Shown in pieces: positions 38,467-53,317 of a stretch of 64,000 nucleotides of DNA. Positions within the stretch are counted from its first letter, which is position 1; every line of letters begins with the position of its first letter. The notes under the pieces were generated by a model that was not told the origin of the DNA, searched no databases, and worked only from the letters and a program-made list of their open reading frames with translations. The translations under genes and the position numbers were made by a program. This stretch comes from Apus apus (taxonomy: Eukaryota > Chordata > Aves > Apodiformes > Apodidae): positions 77,972,342-78,036,341 of the forward strand of contig NC_067285.1 of the NCBI RefSeq assembly GCF_020740795.1, read 5' to 3'.

Positions 38467-41400
38467 ATATGTTGTCTTGCTCCAAACTTTTCTTACTTCA
38501 AACTTTTCTCTCCTAATGAACTCCGGAGTATGGTGCTGCATGTGAAGAGTTTAGTGATCTGTTATTCTGACCTATTCAAAGTGTATAATGCTTGGCTTCA
38601 AGTGAATAATCTGCGCACAGGGAATAAATACAGATGACACTGTATGGGTCACTATCACATCAGACAGCAAAACTGAATTATCTAAAAGGGGGATGGAATT
38701 AAGAGCATATAAATATTGTTTAAAATGCACATAAAACATTGCTTTTGGGATCAATGAAGTGATTACTAACTTTTTTGTGTCAGATTTTGTTAAATCAATA
38801 GGCACCTGACTAATTGACTGTCACCTGACTAGCAACTTCTCTCAGAAGAGTTGTATTATTGCAATAATGTGTGCAATCTTAGTGAATTTCTATTCACCAG
38901 AGGCACCACGAGTCTTTCTACCTTGGAAGCTGAATAACTTTGTACAAAATTTTGTTTATCTTTCTTACATTATCCATTTATTACATGCTACTTCGGTGGC
39001 ATTCAAGCAGATTAACTTTTCATTCCTTTCAGATCGGAGTACACACAGGTAGTATTTGTTTCGTGCCCAGGTAGAACTGATAAACATTATTTAAACCAGA
39101 TACATCCCAAAATGGAATGTTACTCAAGAAAACTATACAAGTTTTCCCAAGTTGAGACATCTTTCTCCATACCTTCTTACAAAATTTGTCAACTCTGTTT
39201 AATTAGCATTGACGTGGTATCTACTGAAGATTGTACAGGCTGTTCAGAGACCTTTGTGTTGCAATGCAGTGTTCCTTTTCATTGTGGGATGACTAGGTTG
39301 CTGTGCAGTACTGACTTCCATCATAACACAGTAAAGTTTAACCCATTCATGTTCTGAAAATAATGGGGTTTGTCATGTACCACAACACTTGTGTGTAGTA
39401 GTAGAAACCACCCTTTCTGAAAACCTTGCTGCTTGAATAATTTCATGGGAAAAATTGTAACCATTTTAGGATTCTTGGCTAAATATTTTTTAGAAAATAT
39501 TGAACAACATCTACATGTACAGCAAAGTTCACATTGTTGAACTTGGAGTGAGAAGAGACTGAAGAATCTAGTTGCCTTTAAGCTGAAGATATTTCAGGTT
39601 CTTGATAAGGCAGAGAAATAATAAAAAAATTACAATACAATTTACTATGATCTGCTGTTTTTATTCGTCTAATTCTGCAGGCACACTGCTCTGTGAAAAG
39701 AATGTAAACATACTTTCCCTCTTTACATGTGTAATAAGTCTTCACATTGTTTTTAGCTTGGAAAGTCAAAGTAGATAAGTCAGTTACTAGTTATTTTTTA
39801 AACAGAATAGTCAGCAGTGTAAATTATTTTGGAAGTCCACATCTCAGTCCTGGCACCCTGTATATCTCAACTAACTGTGAGCTGTTTCTGTTTACTTTAA
39901 GAGCACTTGGTGGCCTCTCTTTTTTTTGTCCTCCTTTCACACTCAGCTGTGGCATGACCTTCATCTCTGAACTGTATTAATTATTAATTCAGAAAAGTGG
40001 TGGGGAAAAAAAAAAAAAAAAAAGCAAAAATCAGCTTGTAGTTGCTTAGGTTTTTGCATGACAGATACAAATAATAAGAGGAATTGTTTAGTTTAATCCA
40101 CTGAACTAGAAGCCAATGCAACAGGATGAAATCTGTAAAATAAAATTAAGAACTGAGCATGTGAAAGCTTCTTAAGAGTGAAAACTATGAAGAAAAGCAT
40201 ATTTGATAAAAGTTTTGGAAATAATAGAATAAACTATACCAAATCCTGTCTGCAAAGAGCAGCCTGTATTGAGTTATGCTGGATGATATTATCCAGCAGG
40301 TCTGTCTCGGGGCTTTTTGAATGGCATAGAAGGTCCAAATAAAAAGGATAAAAAGTTAGCTTTGAAATAATATACTTAAATTCTAATTATTTAATATAAC
40401 AACATCCAGCAACAAGAGGAACATAAACTGGTACTAAAGTGAACTGCAAAATGAAAAATTGCTCCAAGGTTTCATCTAAATTCTTTTGCTTGGTCATTTA
40501 TTTCCCATTCAATACAATAACACATTTTCATTGTAACTTTTCAATATTGTCTTTGAAAACAATGGCTTTTTCACAAGAATTTTGTGGATTTATATGACCT
40601 CAGATATCAGAGAATAAAATTTTTGAAGCTTTTGATGTCTTAAGTTAAATGATTTTACCAAGGACAATATTATTATAAAGCTTATTAAATCTATTTTATG
40701 CTGAATTTTCTTTGCAGTTTACCCAGTGGGAATGTTCAACAGTCACACTGAAAAAGCTCCTTTTTCAATTTTCTTTTTCAATTCATGTTTCAGATTACTT
40801 TGAAGAAGACATGGCTTCCTACAGGTAAACAGAATACCAGAAAAAAAATAATAATTCTTTTTAATGGTTTCCCAGCATGCCTTAAGAAGTAGAGGCATTT
40901 TAGGAAGGTTAAAATGATTTTTCAAAATTATGTTGCTGAGAAGCAGCATTAGTTTCACTAAAGGCCTGTAGATGGTCAGTGGTAAAATAGAGAATATAAG
41001 GGAAACTACTCTGATATTGTGGGTAAATTTCATAGAAAGTTGTGTAATAATTAAAAAAAAAAAATTCATGATGACCAAACACGCTGCATATTTTGAACCT
41101 TATTGATTAATCCTAAAGGTCATTGTAGAGTAGAAACTTTGTACAATTTGTTTCTGTTTGCTGCCATTGGCAGTTGAGCACTAGGAGTGTATGTGTCTCT
41201 TCTGGGAAAAAGAATGGTCTTCTACCATTAGGCAATAGAATTGAGCAAGAGATGGCATCTTGTGCTATGATGGAGAAATGAGATTGTTATTTTTTTTAAA
41301 GACTCCAGAAGGTCAAAGATTTTAAAGTAACATTAAAGCCAAGTGACTAAAGAACAGGCGGCTGCTGTGTAGACGTAGCAAGGTAATTTGGGTTTTTTTA

Positions 41401-42418
41401 CAGTTATTTTGAGGCTAGATATCTTCTAGGCATGAATCAGTTTCAAATGGTGGGAAGAGCTTTCCATGTTGATAGGGATATCTTGTTACTGGCCCCTGCT
41501 TTCTTCTGACATTGATAGTGACTGTTATCAAAGACAGCATATGGAAATTTGACAATTCCTGTGTACTCTCTAATACATTCCCTGTTTATGTAAAGCAAAG
41601 GAAAATATTTTCATTCTGCACTGCTTTTAGTTTTAATGGAGAAAAGAGATCCGAAGACTAACTGAAAAGTCTGTGTACCGGAGAAGCACTCCTTAAAACA
41701 TGCAGAAGAAGCTGCATACATTTCAGACATGTTACTCTTATTAATTTTTTTTTCCTTGCCCTGTAGGCAGAAGGAACAGAAAAGACAATGTTGTCCCACT
41801 TTTGGGACTTTCATAATAATTTTGATCCCTGTTTTTCTGTTTTAAAAAACCAAACACCATAAGCCAGCTACTGAATGTTCTCACTTATGTTATCTGCCTG
41901 ACTATAGTCAGTTATAAGAAGTGATATAGTCAGTTCTGGGGTTTAGGGTCTGCCCAGTTAACAGCAACTGAAAAAGATTTTCCTAGTTTATTGGATTTGT
42001 TTCTAACAATGTCAATTAATTCTCCTGCATTGTAATCCATTTATTTATATGGAAGTGTTTTAGGAAAAAGATCAAGAGTAGGGTAATTACTATACCAGGT
42101 GTTCCCAAAAATCTCAGCAAACAAAAGAAAGCCAAGATTGCGACAGATAAGGAATGTCATTATGAACGTAGCTCAGGGCTATTGTGACTTGTGGCTATAA
42201 AAACAGTAAGTAGTTTTCCTCCTGGATTCTTTTTAAATATAGGAGCAAAATAAAAGTCTGGCAATTCTAGGTATGGTGTGTGGGAGATAACGAAAGGCTT
42301 TCTAAATGTCTGGACAGTAGGATGGAGGTGTCCCAATGTTTAGACACAACAGGAGCTTTTGAAAGGATGAATATTTTTTTGTTTGCATATATATGAATTC
42401 ATAACTCCTAACTATTAC

Positions 42419-42442
42419 TTTTTTTTTTTTTTTTTTTTTTTA
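42419..42442. repeat. Poly(T) tract, 24 bases
   Basis: An uninterrupted run of 24 T followed by AGGACATTACC. Together these resemble a polypyrimidine tract plus AG acceptor on plus, but no coding frame follows. Treated as a simple repeat. Confidence 0.9.
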
Positions 42443-45400
42443 GGACATTACCAATAATACACCAATATCTGAGATGGAATTACATAACTTCTTAACAACA
42501 CTTCCTTTCATAGGAATGGTCAAATAATGTGGTAGGGTGTCCCTGTTCTTATGTCCTGAACAGGATGTTCAAAGAATTGCTTAGAAAAACTTTTCACATC
42601 TGTTTCCATTATGTCAACTACAGCAAGTACATGTAGATGCTTCAGGAATTTTAATAATTATGTGGAGATCTGTCTAGATTGATTAAAAAAACCCAAACTA
42701 ACACCCTTTATATGAAACAAACTAACTCTGCTGAGATAATAAATCAAAACAATTTTATCTTCAGAACATTACCACCTTCTTCTTTAGCACAGATCAAATA
42801 GTCTAAATGTTTATCTCTACATGTGCAGAGTATGTTTGTGTATGTTATTTTCTATGATTAATAGGTAAATTTCAGCTTTTCTGTACAGTTCAACCAACAG
42901 TACTTTCACAGCTTTCTCAGGAGACCTTATTAGCATTTGTATTTATATATTTTACACATGCTCTTTAATCCCACTGTAAATATATTCTTTATAAGGACTT
43001 TTTTTTGGTGCTAAAGTTTAGCTCAGTATCTTGCTATTGGGTTTTTGTCTCAACCAGATGTTTTTACATGGTGTATTTCACAGTTAATACTTGCAAATTC
43101 AAATTGGCATAATATTCAGGAAAAAAAATAATAGTTTATTGCTTATCTGGACATCTCATTTTCCAGTTGCATATTTTCTGCAGTTCACTGATTTTTTCTG
43201 GATGTTTGAAAAGTGAAACTTTATCTGTAAACACTCCTCCTTTATTACTTATTTTGTATTTAAATGGATTCTTTCCCAGATCTTTGTACTAAACCCTGAG
43301 GGCAAAAAAATTGCTTTTGTTTTAGATTCAGACAAGCAGTTTCTAGAACAAACAGGGATGAAGTTTTGGTGAGATACACAGTTTGCATATTACAGGAACT
43401 CCTCCTTTAAAATTCAATCTGCACATTGAAGTTCTTGGAATATGAAATTACAACACTTGGGGTGAAATAGTCTTCTGTGGGGTAGCTGGAAATAGGGTTG
43501 GATAGTAATTTTGCAGATTGTTTCTTTAGCATTCCCCAGAGAAAGTGTTGTTTTGCTTTCCTCCACTAATTAAATACTTGGTAGATGCAAAAGCCAATGT
43601 TGATTTATATAAAAATGACAGGTCAAGTTGTTAAAGAGTTACCCAGAAGTTTGTTTCAATGCCCTTGAGCCATCAAACACCCATATGAATTTTGTCATAC
43701 AAAAAACTTCTATGGGGAAAATTAAATTTAGGTCTCAATGTAAAAAGGAGATAATGTAGCTTACAACACAACCTTAAATCAAGATTCACTACTTAAAGTC
43801 ACCATATTCAAGGTCATGTGGAAGTGGTGGGGAGGCTTTTAAAAACTTGTCCGAAATGCTACCTTATTGGGAAACTTGCCACAGGACTGTAAAATAATCA
43901 CTGCAAGTTTCATGATGATTCTCATGAAAAGGCTTGGTTTTTTTTTCTTCTAGGCTGCTTTTCCTAGAAGATCATCTACATAACCTATATGCAGCAAAGT
44001 AATTTCTGAGAGAGATTCTTGGTGTTTTGAGAAAGATTTTTGGTTTTGCTGTGGTATTAGTCATGCAAATGTTAAGGGGTTTTGTCAAAACAAACATTGT
44101 GTAATGTGTCTGCTGTAACTTTGTGTTACTTGGTTTTATTTGTTATGACCTTAATTTCCAGTTTGATTTTTATATCCCTTTGCCAATCATTTCAGAAACT
44201 GCTGGTATGGTTAATGTTTTGAAGTTCTTCTTCAGTATGAACAGTTTGAGAAAGAGGTTTAGGATCAAGGTCAGTGATTTGGTAGGGTCGTGGTAGGCAC
44301 TTGAACACGGTCTAGCAAAGATCATTAGGAGCAGGAATGAGGTTCAGAATTACCTGCTGCTGTAAGCAAACTGTTTTTCATGTTCTTGTTCTGCCTTTTG
44401 CTGAGAAGGGCTTGCTGGGAGAAGACAAAAGTCTGCCTATCAACCACTTAGTACATCTGTTTTCTCTGTTTTTCCCCAACACACTCTAAGGCAGCCATGT
44501 CTGCAAACCTTCTTGTAGCAAGAAATCAGGTTTTACTGATAATTTTTTTGCAGCAAACTTTTTTACTTAAATTATGGCTACTGATTTTACACTGTACTAT
44601 TTCGACTGAGAATAAATTTCACATGGAAATGTCCCAGAAAGTAGGAATTTCACAGGGCATTTTAATTGCAATGTTTTTCTCACTCTTCTCTTGATATTTG
44701 GTTCACAGGCCTTTCATATCCTGTTTTATTGGCTGGTGCTAGATTTCTAGTGAGAGAGAGGGCATTCACATTTATTTGAAAATGGTTCCATAGCATTCCA
44801 GAAATCACAAATTGTTTGGAAACCAAGGATACATGGAATCCTATGATTCAAATCACACACGTGCAGAGAAATTGAAGAGTTTTTTATAATGAACTAGAGC
44901 AGAGAGCTGAAAGGCAGAGAAAAAACCTGAAGTAAAAACAAGATTATAAATGTACGATTAATTTAACCAGCTCTACATTATCAAGTGCCCTCTGTGGTTT
45001 GGAAATTGAATAGTATTAAAAGTTAATGCAGTAGACTTTCCTCCTCAGGCCAAGTATAAGAAAGAAAAGAAGAACATGCGAGCCTGGTCATGTATGCATA
45101 AACATTTTCCTGCGTGGTCAGGATGTGGGCTTGCTCATCACCCTTGTGCCTCTGTAATCCCATACCAGTGCTGATGCCAGTGCTCCCTAATGGTATGAAC
45201 TAGCTCAGCTTTCTGAAAGTTGAGTCACTAATGTATTGTGAGGTAAAAAAGACTGTGGAGAAGCTCTTGGATTGCTTGTGCCACTTTATCAGCAGCTGGC
45301 TTGTTTACAGGAACAATTAATTGAGAAAGGCTGTAACGACCAAATGGGATGAATGTCTGCCAGTGAAGGAACAGGGGCAGGGTGGGAATAGGCAGGTTCT

Positions 45401-46723
45401 TGATTCCACTTTCTTTTCCCTTTTAACCTGTCATCCTAAATTCCAGCCCTATGTGTGTATTTAACCATGACCTCCAAAGCTGTAGCTTTTCATTAAGCTT
45501 ACTTCTATTACCCTTGTTTCACACAGGAAACAGAAGGCTGCACACATTTGTTCCAACTTTTCTCATGGAGCCTGTGTAGTAAAAGTGATTATATGCAAGT
45601 TAAAAAACAAAACAAACCAACAATCACAAACATGAAGCTATCTAATATATGTTTTGTTTTGTTTTTAAATTGCGGTGTCTGTGGTAGAGGGCACAGGCTT
45701 GTTACTACATATGATAGTAGAAATATTGGAATTCAGCCTTTTTCTGGAGCTTCACCCCTAATTGTGCAATGTGACCTTCAAAAACCTGCCTGGCTACTTT
45801 AAGTGTTTACAAGAGGGTAGGAGAGATCTGATGTACTCTGTTATGTTGGTGTTTTTAAATATTAATAGAAATAAATGATCTTTCAACTCTTTCCCCAATC
45901 ATTTCCTTGCATTTTAAAATATGTTGTACATGGAAACCTAATCTGTTTGCAATGTAGTATGATGAAGTTATGACAACTGCTATTCATGAGAAAATAGACA
46001 TAATATTTGGCTATCAGTTGCTAGTTAAAAAAATGAAATTGCTACCCCTTTGGAGTAGGGTAGGCACAGCACTTTTTTCTGCAGGGTCAAAGCAAGTTTC
46101 GGTTCCAAACGGAGAATAAATGATGTGAGCTCTGGCCAGTAATGCTGGAAATACTTCCTATGGCATAACAACATATATTATCTTTGAAATAGAAGTGTTT
46201 TGCCCTAAGCTTCTGACCTGGAAAGTAATGTAAGTGCATCTAATACTTCTAGTCTCAAATAGACTGAACAAATTCAGGATTATGTTTATCACTGATGATA
46301 CAATTTTTATATTAAACATTTTTGATCTTTTGAATAAAATGAAACTTTTACTTTTGCCCTTAGTGCTAGAAAATATTAAAAGCCTTTTGAACATGATACT
46401 AGTACAGCCAGCAGTGTCCTCTGAGAAATAAAAGGTTAAAAGGAAATTAGAGGTATGAAAATATTTTACTAGTTAAGAATCGGTCTTCTTATGTGAGGAA
46501 ACCTGTCTTAAAGTAATCCAAATTAATTTGCCTTCCATCTCGAAAATTCTTTGCTTTTGCAAAGTCCCAAAATACTGTATCTCAAATATACTAAATGCTG
46601 CAGATGGGACCTTTGAGTGCAAATTCCCTCCTTGGCCTTTCAGTCCTTGCTTTCTAAGTTTGCAGCCATGTTTTTGCCATGATTTGCAAGCTTTAGAATT
46701 AGGACCAGACAAGGATGTGCTCC

Positions 46724-46737
46724 TGATCAGCTGATCA
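46724..46737. repeat. Perfect 14-bp palindrome
   Basis: TGATCAGCTGATCA is its own reverse complement, with a central CAGCTG E-box core. A site this short is expected by chance in 64 kb; recorded for completeness. Confidence 0.7.
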
Positions 46738-49700
46738 ATTCCTGCTGATGCTTGGGTCAAGGAGGGAGAGGAAGATAAGCCCAGTAGTGTCCCAGATCTC
46801 CTCCTGGGTAGAGATGATGTTGGAACAATATACAGGCATTAATATTATTTGACTCCATTCCAGTCTGTCAAGTCTGGAGTTACTGTAGCTGTGTATCACT
46901 GCCTAGGAATTTTGACACTTCATCTTTCAAACTCTGGATTGATCTCCAGCCAGTGGTGACAAATTCCTCTTCAAGTTCTTCTCTAGTTAGTCATCTGGTG
47001 AATGTTTTTCACCAGAATTCAAGTGAAACTAATTCAATACTAATCTGATTCTAAACATAGCCACTAAGGTGGCTTCAAGCTCTACAGATTCACCTGTCTT
47101 TACTTCACCTTCTCAACCTTAACTATTAGACACCCCACCTCAAAGAGTAAAAACATGAAGTTGTAGGTATGGAAAGGTCAAATATGAGAAATAATAATGA
47201 AATTTCATTTCAGCTTGGCACTAACAGAACATGAAATTAAAAACAATGCTTTACTAGATAAGGAAGAACTGATTGCATGTAGAGAGGCCCCAGCCCTCAA
47301 CTATCAAATGTTCTATCTGACTCTAACCGACGTAATTTAGAACAGGAAACCCAGAAAAATCTGTTTCCTCCAGATCATACTGACGTAATGGTATACAAGG
47401 TAATTAATATTCTGAATTTCAACCTGGCCCCCTGGAATCCTCAAAGGCAAGTGAGACAAGAAAGCAAACAGAACATTTCCTTTCTTTTCCAGAGAAAGAC
47501 AAATAGGAACAGCTAAGCAAGCTCTGACAGGCTTTAAATTCTGATATGAAATTGAATTGTATTATACCACCTAAAGAGGATGCTGGAGTCATCAAATTGA
47601 TAAGCGTTGGTTGTTAGACTAAATGAACTTCCGTTTTAGGAGGAAAAAAACAGTTAGTGACTAGAAATTCTTTTAATCCAGAACGGAAATGTTGTCTATG
47701 GGACTAAAAACTGTTGATTTAAAAGCCTAACCATTTGCTTGACATTAGATTAAGTAAAGCAAATAATCACTCAAAACATTCGTTGTTTTTTGTTGTTTTC
47801 AAGCCACTTTGTTAGGAAACAACTCCCAGAGGTGTGAAAACTGCAGGAAAATAGTGGAACAGGAATGGTGGAGACCAATTTCTTTAAGTATTACATTCAA
47901 CTTTAGCTTAAAAAGCAAACAAATGTGCTTCAAGTTTGCTACCATTTCTCATGTTCTTTCCCAAATTTTATCAAGTAGATGGAGAGAAAGAGTAAGACAG
48001 ATGTAAAGGTGTCTGTCGGTATGCAGCAGGCTGAATTTGACAGGATTGATTGAGCTTGGTCTTTTGGTATATCTACCAAGGTCTGCTGTCAGAGAAGATA
48101 CAGTATCGTGGTGGATTTTCAAGCTTTTCTTCTAATCAAGTGTGATTATATGGCAAGCAATTTGCTTTTTACCACCTTGAAGTTTTTCTCCTTTCTTTGG
48201 CCACCAGGTAAAAGGGTGGTGCAGGATGTAAAAAAATACACTAATCTCCACTGGATTTAATGAGTACAGTTTTAAAACTAATTTCATACAAATTTATCAC
48301 TCCATTTCATTTTTTTTATATGTGAGTGGAGTAATGTATCCAACAACAGATACGCAAAACCCTCAAATGCTGCCAAAGAATACAAGTTATACAAGTGGGC
48401 ATGTCACGGGCTGACTTAGTGACTCAAGTCTTGGCAGCTGCCCTGTAAACAAAGCTACTGAATTGGTTTGAATCTGTCTAATCACAGAACTTCTTATGCA
48501 GCTCACTTTCAAAGATATTATTTAAAGAATTACTAGAGAGTGAAAATTTGATCAAAATGCATACATTACTAATGAGTTGAAAAGTTAGAGTAGGCTTTAG
48601 AAGTCCAATTATGTTAGTTGTACACAGTCTGAGTTTTAATCAGACATGAATACATGCTAGATCTAAAGCAAAGGTTTGCAAATCAAAATGCGTTCCCTTT
48701 CTTTATTAGTGTAATCTGCGTTTCTACTTTGGGAGTCAGACTCCCTCTTCTGTGCCAAACACCATTGTCAGAACTGCTGATCACCTACAAAACCTGATTT
48801 TGAATATCGGACAAAAACTGAGGATCAGTAGCATAGATTGCTTTGCGGATGATTAGGGGACTGTTCATACATTCTGAGTGTCTTAAATATACAAAAAATA
48901 ACAGTACGCAAGGAAAAAAAGTGAAGTAAATAATGAGAAACTGTTAACTCATTCCATGGGTCAGATCTTTCCTCAGATTTATAATATTATAAAGATAGCC
49001 AATTTCCAAGAGAGTGTAGGTATGCTGCTTATTAACTTTAATTTGCCAGTTTATAAAAGTTTATACTTGCCACTTTATACTTGAGTTCAATAGTGATGAG
49101 TGTTAAGTATTAATATTTGTTGAGAATACCTTTGCTAGCACAAAGTTGCCTGCTTAATTGATGGCAAGACCCTTAAGAAAATCTCTATAAATATTGAGGA
49201 TTTAGAATTATTACCATACTGTAATGCCGCAGTCTTTATAGATAGATTTGTGCTAATCTGCACACAAGACAGTGAAGTCTCATGACAGCTCGTTCTTTCT
49301 ATTTTCATTTCTTCCAGAATGTTGTTTGTTGACTTCAAGAACAGGGGACTCCATCACCTCTCCCGGAAGAGGGAGGAAAGAGTATTTGTGGTCAATTTGG
49401 TTTGTCGTTGGCATTTCATTTAGAAACTGAATTTGAGGTCTCAGTTTATGCATATTTTCGTCAGCAAATCTAGACAGTTTGTCAAATGCTCTGGGGCAGC
49501 ATTTACAATTAGTTAGTACCCAAGTGCATGTAAATTAACACTTTGTTCTGCATTTTGTCCAGAATTGTGCAGCTCAGAAGATGTAATCCTTTACATTTGG
49601 AGATGAACTTTAGTTTTCTGGGGTAGGACAAACATTGTTGTAACAGAATGTTTCTCTAAATATCCAGAAATAAAGGCAAGCTGGATGCAAAGAGCTAACT

Positions 49701-51579
49701 GAGACTAAGACAGCTAACAAAGGCCACTTTTCTCCAGAAGGCAGAGAGTGATGTCATGCAGGAGGCATTGGAGTGAGGCAGAAAATTCCAGTTTGTTTCT
49801 TTGGGGGATTCTTGCATAGTTCTTGCCTCCACTGGCTACAAGTGCTGTCCAAAATGCTTTGTCTTCACATTTGGCAAAGTGGGAAAGCTCCATGCTCATA
49901 GAACTTGCATGCAGTTAAGGACTCAGTGCTGTATGCTATCTCTTTACTTTTTGGCTATAGCACAGAGCTAGACTCTCATCCAATTGACTAGTACGCTGGT
50001 TTCAGTCTTCCTGAAGTGCATGGAATCTAAGCACTTTCCTGAAGCTGAACATGCATTTTCAAGTATTACTTTACATACAGATGTTTCTGCAAAATTACAA
50101 ATGTTTCAATGCTGAAATTCCATTTAATTTGAGAACAGAAATACTTTGTTGTAAATGCAGCAGCAAGGCTTGAAATTTACAGAAATTAAACACCTTCAGT
50201 TTACTTAAATAACTATGCTTGCTTTTCAAGCTATCACTAATTGAAAATGCCGTTAACAAAGTCTAATATATTCTCAGTCTCCACTCTGTGAAACAGACAC
50301 CACAGATCTTTGCTGGCACTCTGTAATATTTTAATTTATGCTACCAACATAATTACATGGTCAATTGCTGCAAGAAACTCTCCTTTGAAATGAAGTTTGG
50401 ATTTAATTCCAGCGTGTAGAGTGATTACTGAACCATTTTTCTTCCTTAGCTATATAAATATTTTTTTCCAACAGTTTATGGTATGTTGATAACTTGAGAG
50501 AAGATTAGTGGCCGAAAAGCAACCTTACTGTTCATACCAATATGTATACAGACTCTTTGTTGCTCATACAAATTAATCTTATTCTTTTGGCCACAGAGTT
50601 TGCATCACATGTGTATATTTCTATACTGGAAGAAATAGTTACTTATCTTCAGTTCAGCTTAAGAGTACAAACTTCATAATTTATGGAAAAGTTTTGTTCT
50701 GTGTTTTTTTTTTTTTCAAATAACTGACACATTAGACATAATGAGAAATTACAAGGAATAAAGAGACTACTCAGCTCATATATTTGATGGTTTTTTAAGG
50801 AACCCTGTTCCAAAGAAGGGCCTTCTGAATACAGTTTTGGTTTTGGCCACACTGTAACATAATTACTTCCTTTCTTTAGGCAGAACTCACTGTTGAACTC
50901 AGTGGACAGTTCTTTTCTGCTCTCCTGCATTTTTACTTGCCATTGCACTTCGGATGGGTAACTTTCAAGGGGAAGTTGTTTTTTTGGAAGTGTTGGGTTT
51001 TGTTTTGTCTTCCATTTCTACAAGTAAAAAAAAAATGCTAGCAGCTCAGACACCAGGAGGAGAAAATCCCATACGAAAAAAAAAAAAAAATAGTCCTCCT
51101 GCCATAATGACACTGTCATGAAACATTTGGGAAATGTTCACTGCAAAAAATCACAAGTATTTCAGTAAATGTGTAATTGGTCCATCTAGCATAATGTGTA
51201 AAATAATGTCTAAGATATTTTAGCAGATAAGGCAATAGCTTTGCCTCAGCATGTGGAATTTTAGAGATATAAAGTATGTCAAAAAGTATACATCAGTTAA
51301 TATGTAAGTGTTAAAATTAAAGACTAAATCTAATTTTGATGTAACTCAGGAACTGAGAATAAGCATGAAATTACAAATTGGACTTAGGCTAGGTAAAACC
51401 TGCCCAATGAAATGTAGTTTATATAGGTTTAAGCATATTTTGTGAACTTCACGGAACAGGTTTGAGAGATGAGCATCACTGAAAAATAATACTTTGCAAC
51501 GTTTAGAAAGTTTACTAGCTTCAGGTACATGCATAAATAGTGTATGTTGCTCTAGAAAAAAGATAATTTCTATTGTATG

Positions 51580-51662
51580 TGTATTCTGTGTGTAGATGTA
51601 TAGATATGTATGTGGAGATACACATCTGTGCAGATGTATATACATAGAGAGAGAGAGAGGGT
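51580..51662. repeat. TATG/TAGA-type degenerate microsatellite with GA run
   Basis: A patch of TGTATAGATATGTATGTGG-like units followed by AGAGAGAGAGAGAGG at about 51,646-51,660. Within it, ACATCTG, TG, CAGATGT forms a small inverted repeat carrying two CATCTG/CAGATG E-box cores. Low-complexity open frames on the minus strand are a by-product. Confidence 0.75.
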
Positions 51663-53263
51663 GTAAAAATGAAAGTGTAGTAGTCCCTTTATAAAGTCAA
51701 TATGTACTGTTCTTCCTCTAGGAAAATGAATACAGACCAAGAAAAGTAAATCTTGAATCAAAAAAACAGCAGCAGTTTTGATAAGCATCAGCTAATTTGT
51801 AAGCATTGCTGCGGGCAGTGTATTTAAACAGCCTTGCAAATGCAGAGGAGAAAAAGGCTTCAAAAAGGAATGCTATTTCTGTTTGAAATGAAATTGCCAG
51901 AAGGATTTTGTACAAGCAAGATGATTCACTTTTGCAACAGCTGTTCCAGAATAAGTGGCAGAGATTTCAGTATTCTCTGCCCATCTGTGGGTCTTTCTTG
52001 AGAACTGCAGCATTCATATGTCGTGAAGTTAACTGCTTGTAGTGTTCATTGCAGCAATACATCTTCAAAGTCAAATGCTGTACAAGATTCTGAAGTGTCA
52101 GTCATTTATGTAAATAGGAATGGCTAGATGAACTAAAATACAACTATTTTTCTGAAGACTTTTACATTCCTATGTTCCAAAAATATCTTTATTTCCTCTT
52201 TTTCTTCTGTGGGCCTTGTTTGCAGCTGTGGGAAAGTGCACTCGAAGTCGTCTGTGTCATTTTTTTTCTGAAAAGAGGCAGAAGTGTGCTTGTTCTCATG
52301 TCATAAGAGTTCAAAGCTGTGTAACTGAGAGCCTTTATTTCTATTCTTTAGTTTCTCGAAATTGTGGCTGCTGAGGGAAGCATGCATTGCAGAGAAAAAT
52401 ACTGCTGAGTTACCTTGGGCCATTTCAGTGGGGGAGACCATCATGTGAGCTAATAAACTGCCCTTAACAGTTTGTCTCAAAATCAGTGAAAGGTGTGATA
52501 TCCTAGGTGAATAGCTTCTTGGTGACTGCTGAACAGGAGCTGTTGTGTTTTGGTGTAGCTGGAGTGTAGTTCACTGCTGAAATGTTTGTGTTTAAGGCAG
52601 TCTAATGGGAAGATGCAGAGAAGGAGGTGGCAAGGTCCTGACAGATAAGGGATTAGATAGATTTTTTGCATTCTTGGATGTCATTGCAATGAATTTCTGC
52701 TTCATGAGGCTAAATCTAGAGCCTTACACCACCCAGAAATCCTAGACCAGATGTCAGACCTGTCACCAGGTTTTTATCCTGTCCTATGTGGCTTCCCTTC
52801 TGCATGAGGGCAGGAGGGCTAGGAAGTCCCTGATGAAAGTAAAAGCTAAAAAGTGCAATTCTGCAGCAAGACATTAATTCTGCCCTGCAGTGGTAATAAT
52901 CTCTGTAAGATTTGCCCAGCAGATGCCAGCAGTGAATTAGCAAAGAGCTTTTGGAAAAATAAAAGCAGCTGGATATGTTACTGTTGCAAATGCTTCACTG
53001 CTTAAGCATAATTGGTTGAATTTTTTTTTTTCTATTTTTTTTTTTTTTCACTGGGGTTATTTGTTACTGTGAAGGTTCTTGTTTTATTCTCTGAATCCCT
53101 GGGAATAGTGCGTTATACAAGTCAGAAAGCATTCAGGTTTAGATTTGATTCACAGTTTATAAAAATGGTCTTCCACATAAACAATAGGATGGGGCTACTT
53201 ATTTCAAAGATGTTTTAGGTTTCACCTTTTTGCATCTTATAAATTTTTTACCTGACCTATTGT

Positions 53264-53317
53264 CTTCCTGTTTACTGTCCTCCAGAAGAAGAGCATAACT
53301 CTTCTTGTTTACTGTCC
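53264..53317. repeat. Spaced 17-bp direct repeat with TGTTTAC cores
   Basis: CTTCCTGTTTACTGTCC (53,264-53,280) and CTTCTTGTTTACTGTCC (53,301-53,317) match at 16 of 17 positions, 37 bp apart start to start. Each contains TGTTTAC, the forkhead-factor core. Duplication is visible; binding is not. Confidence 0.8.
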
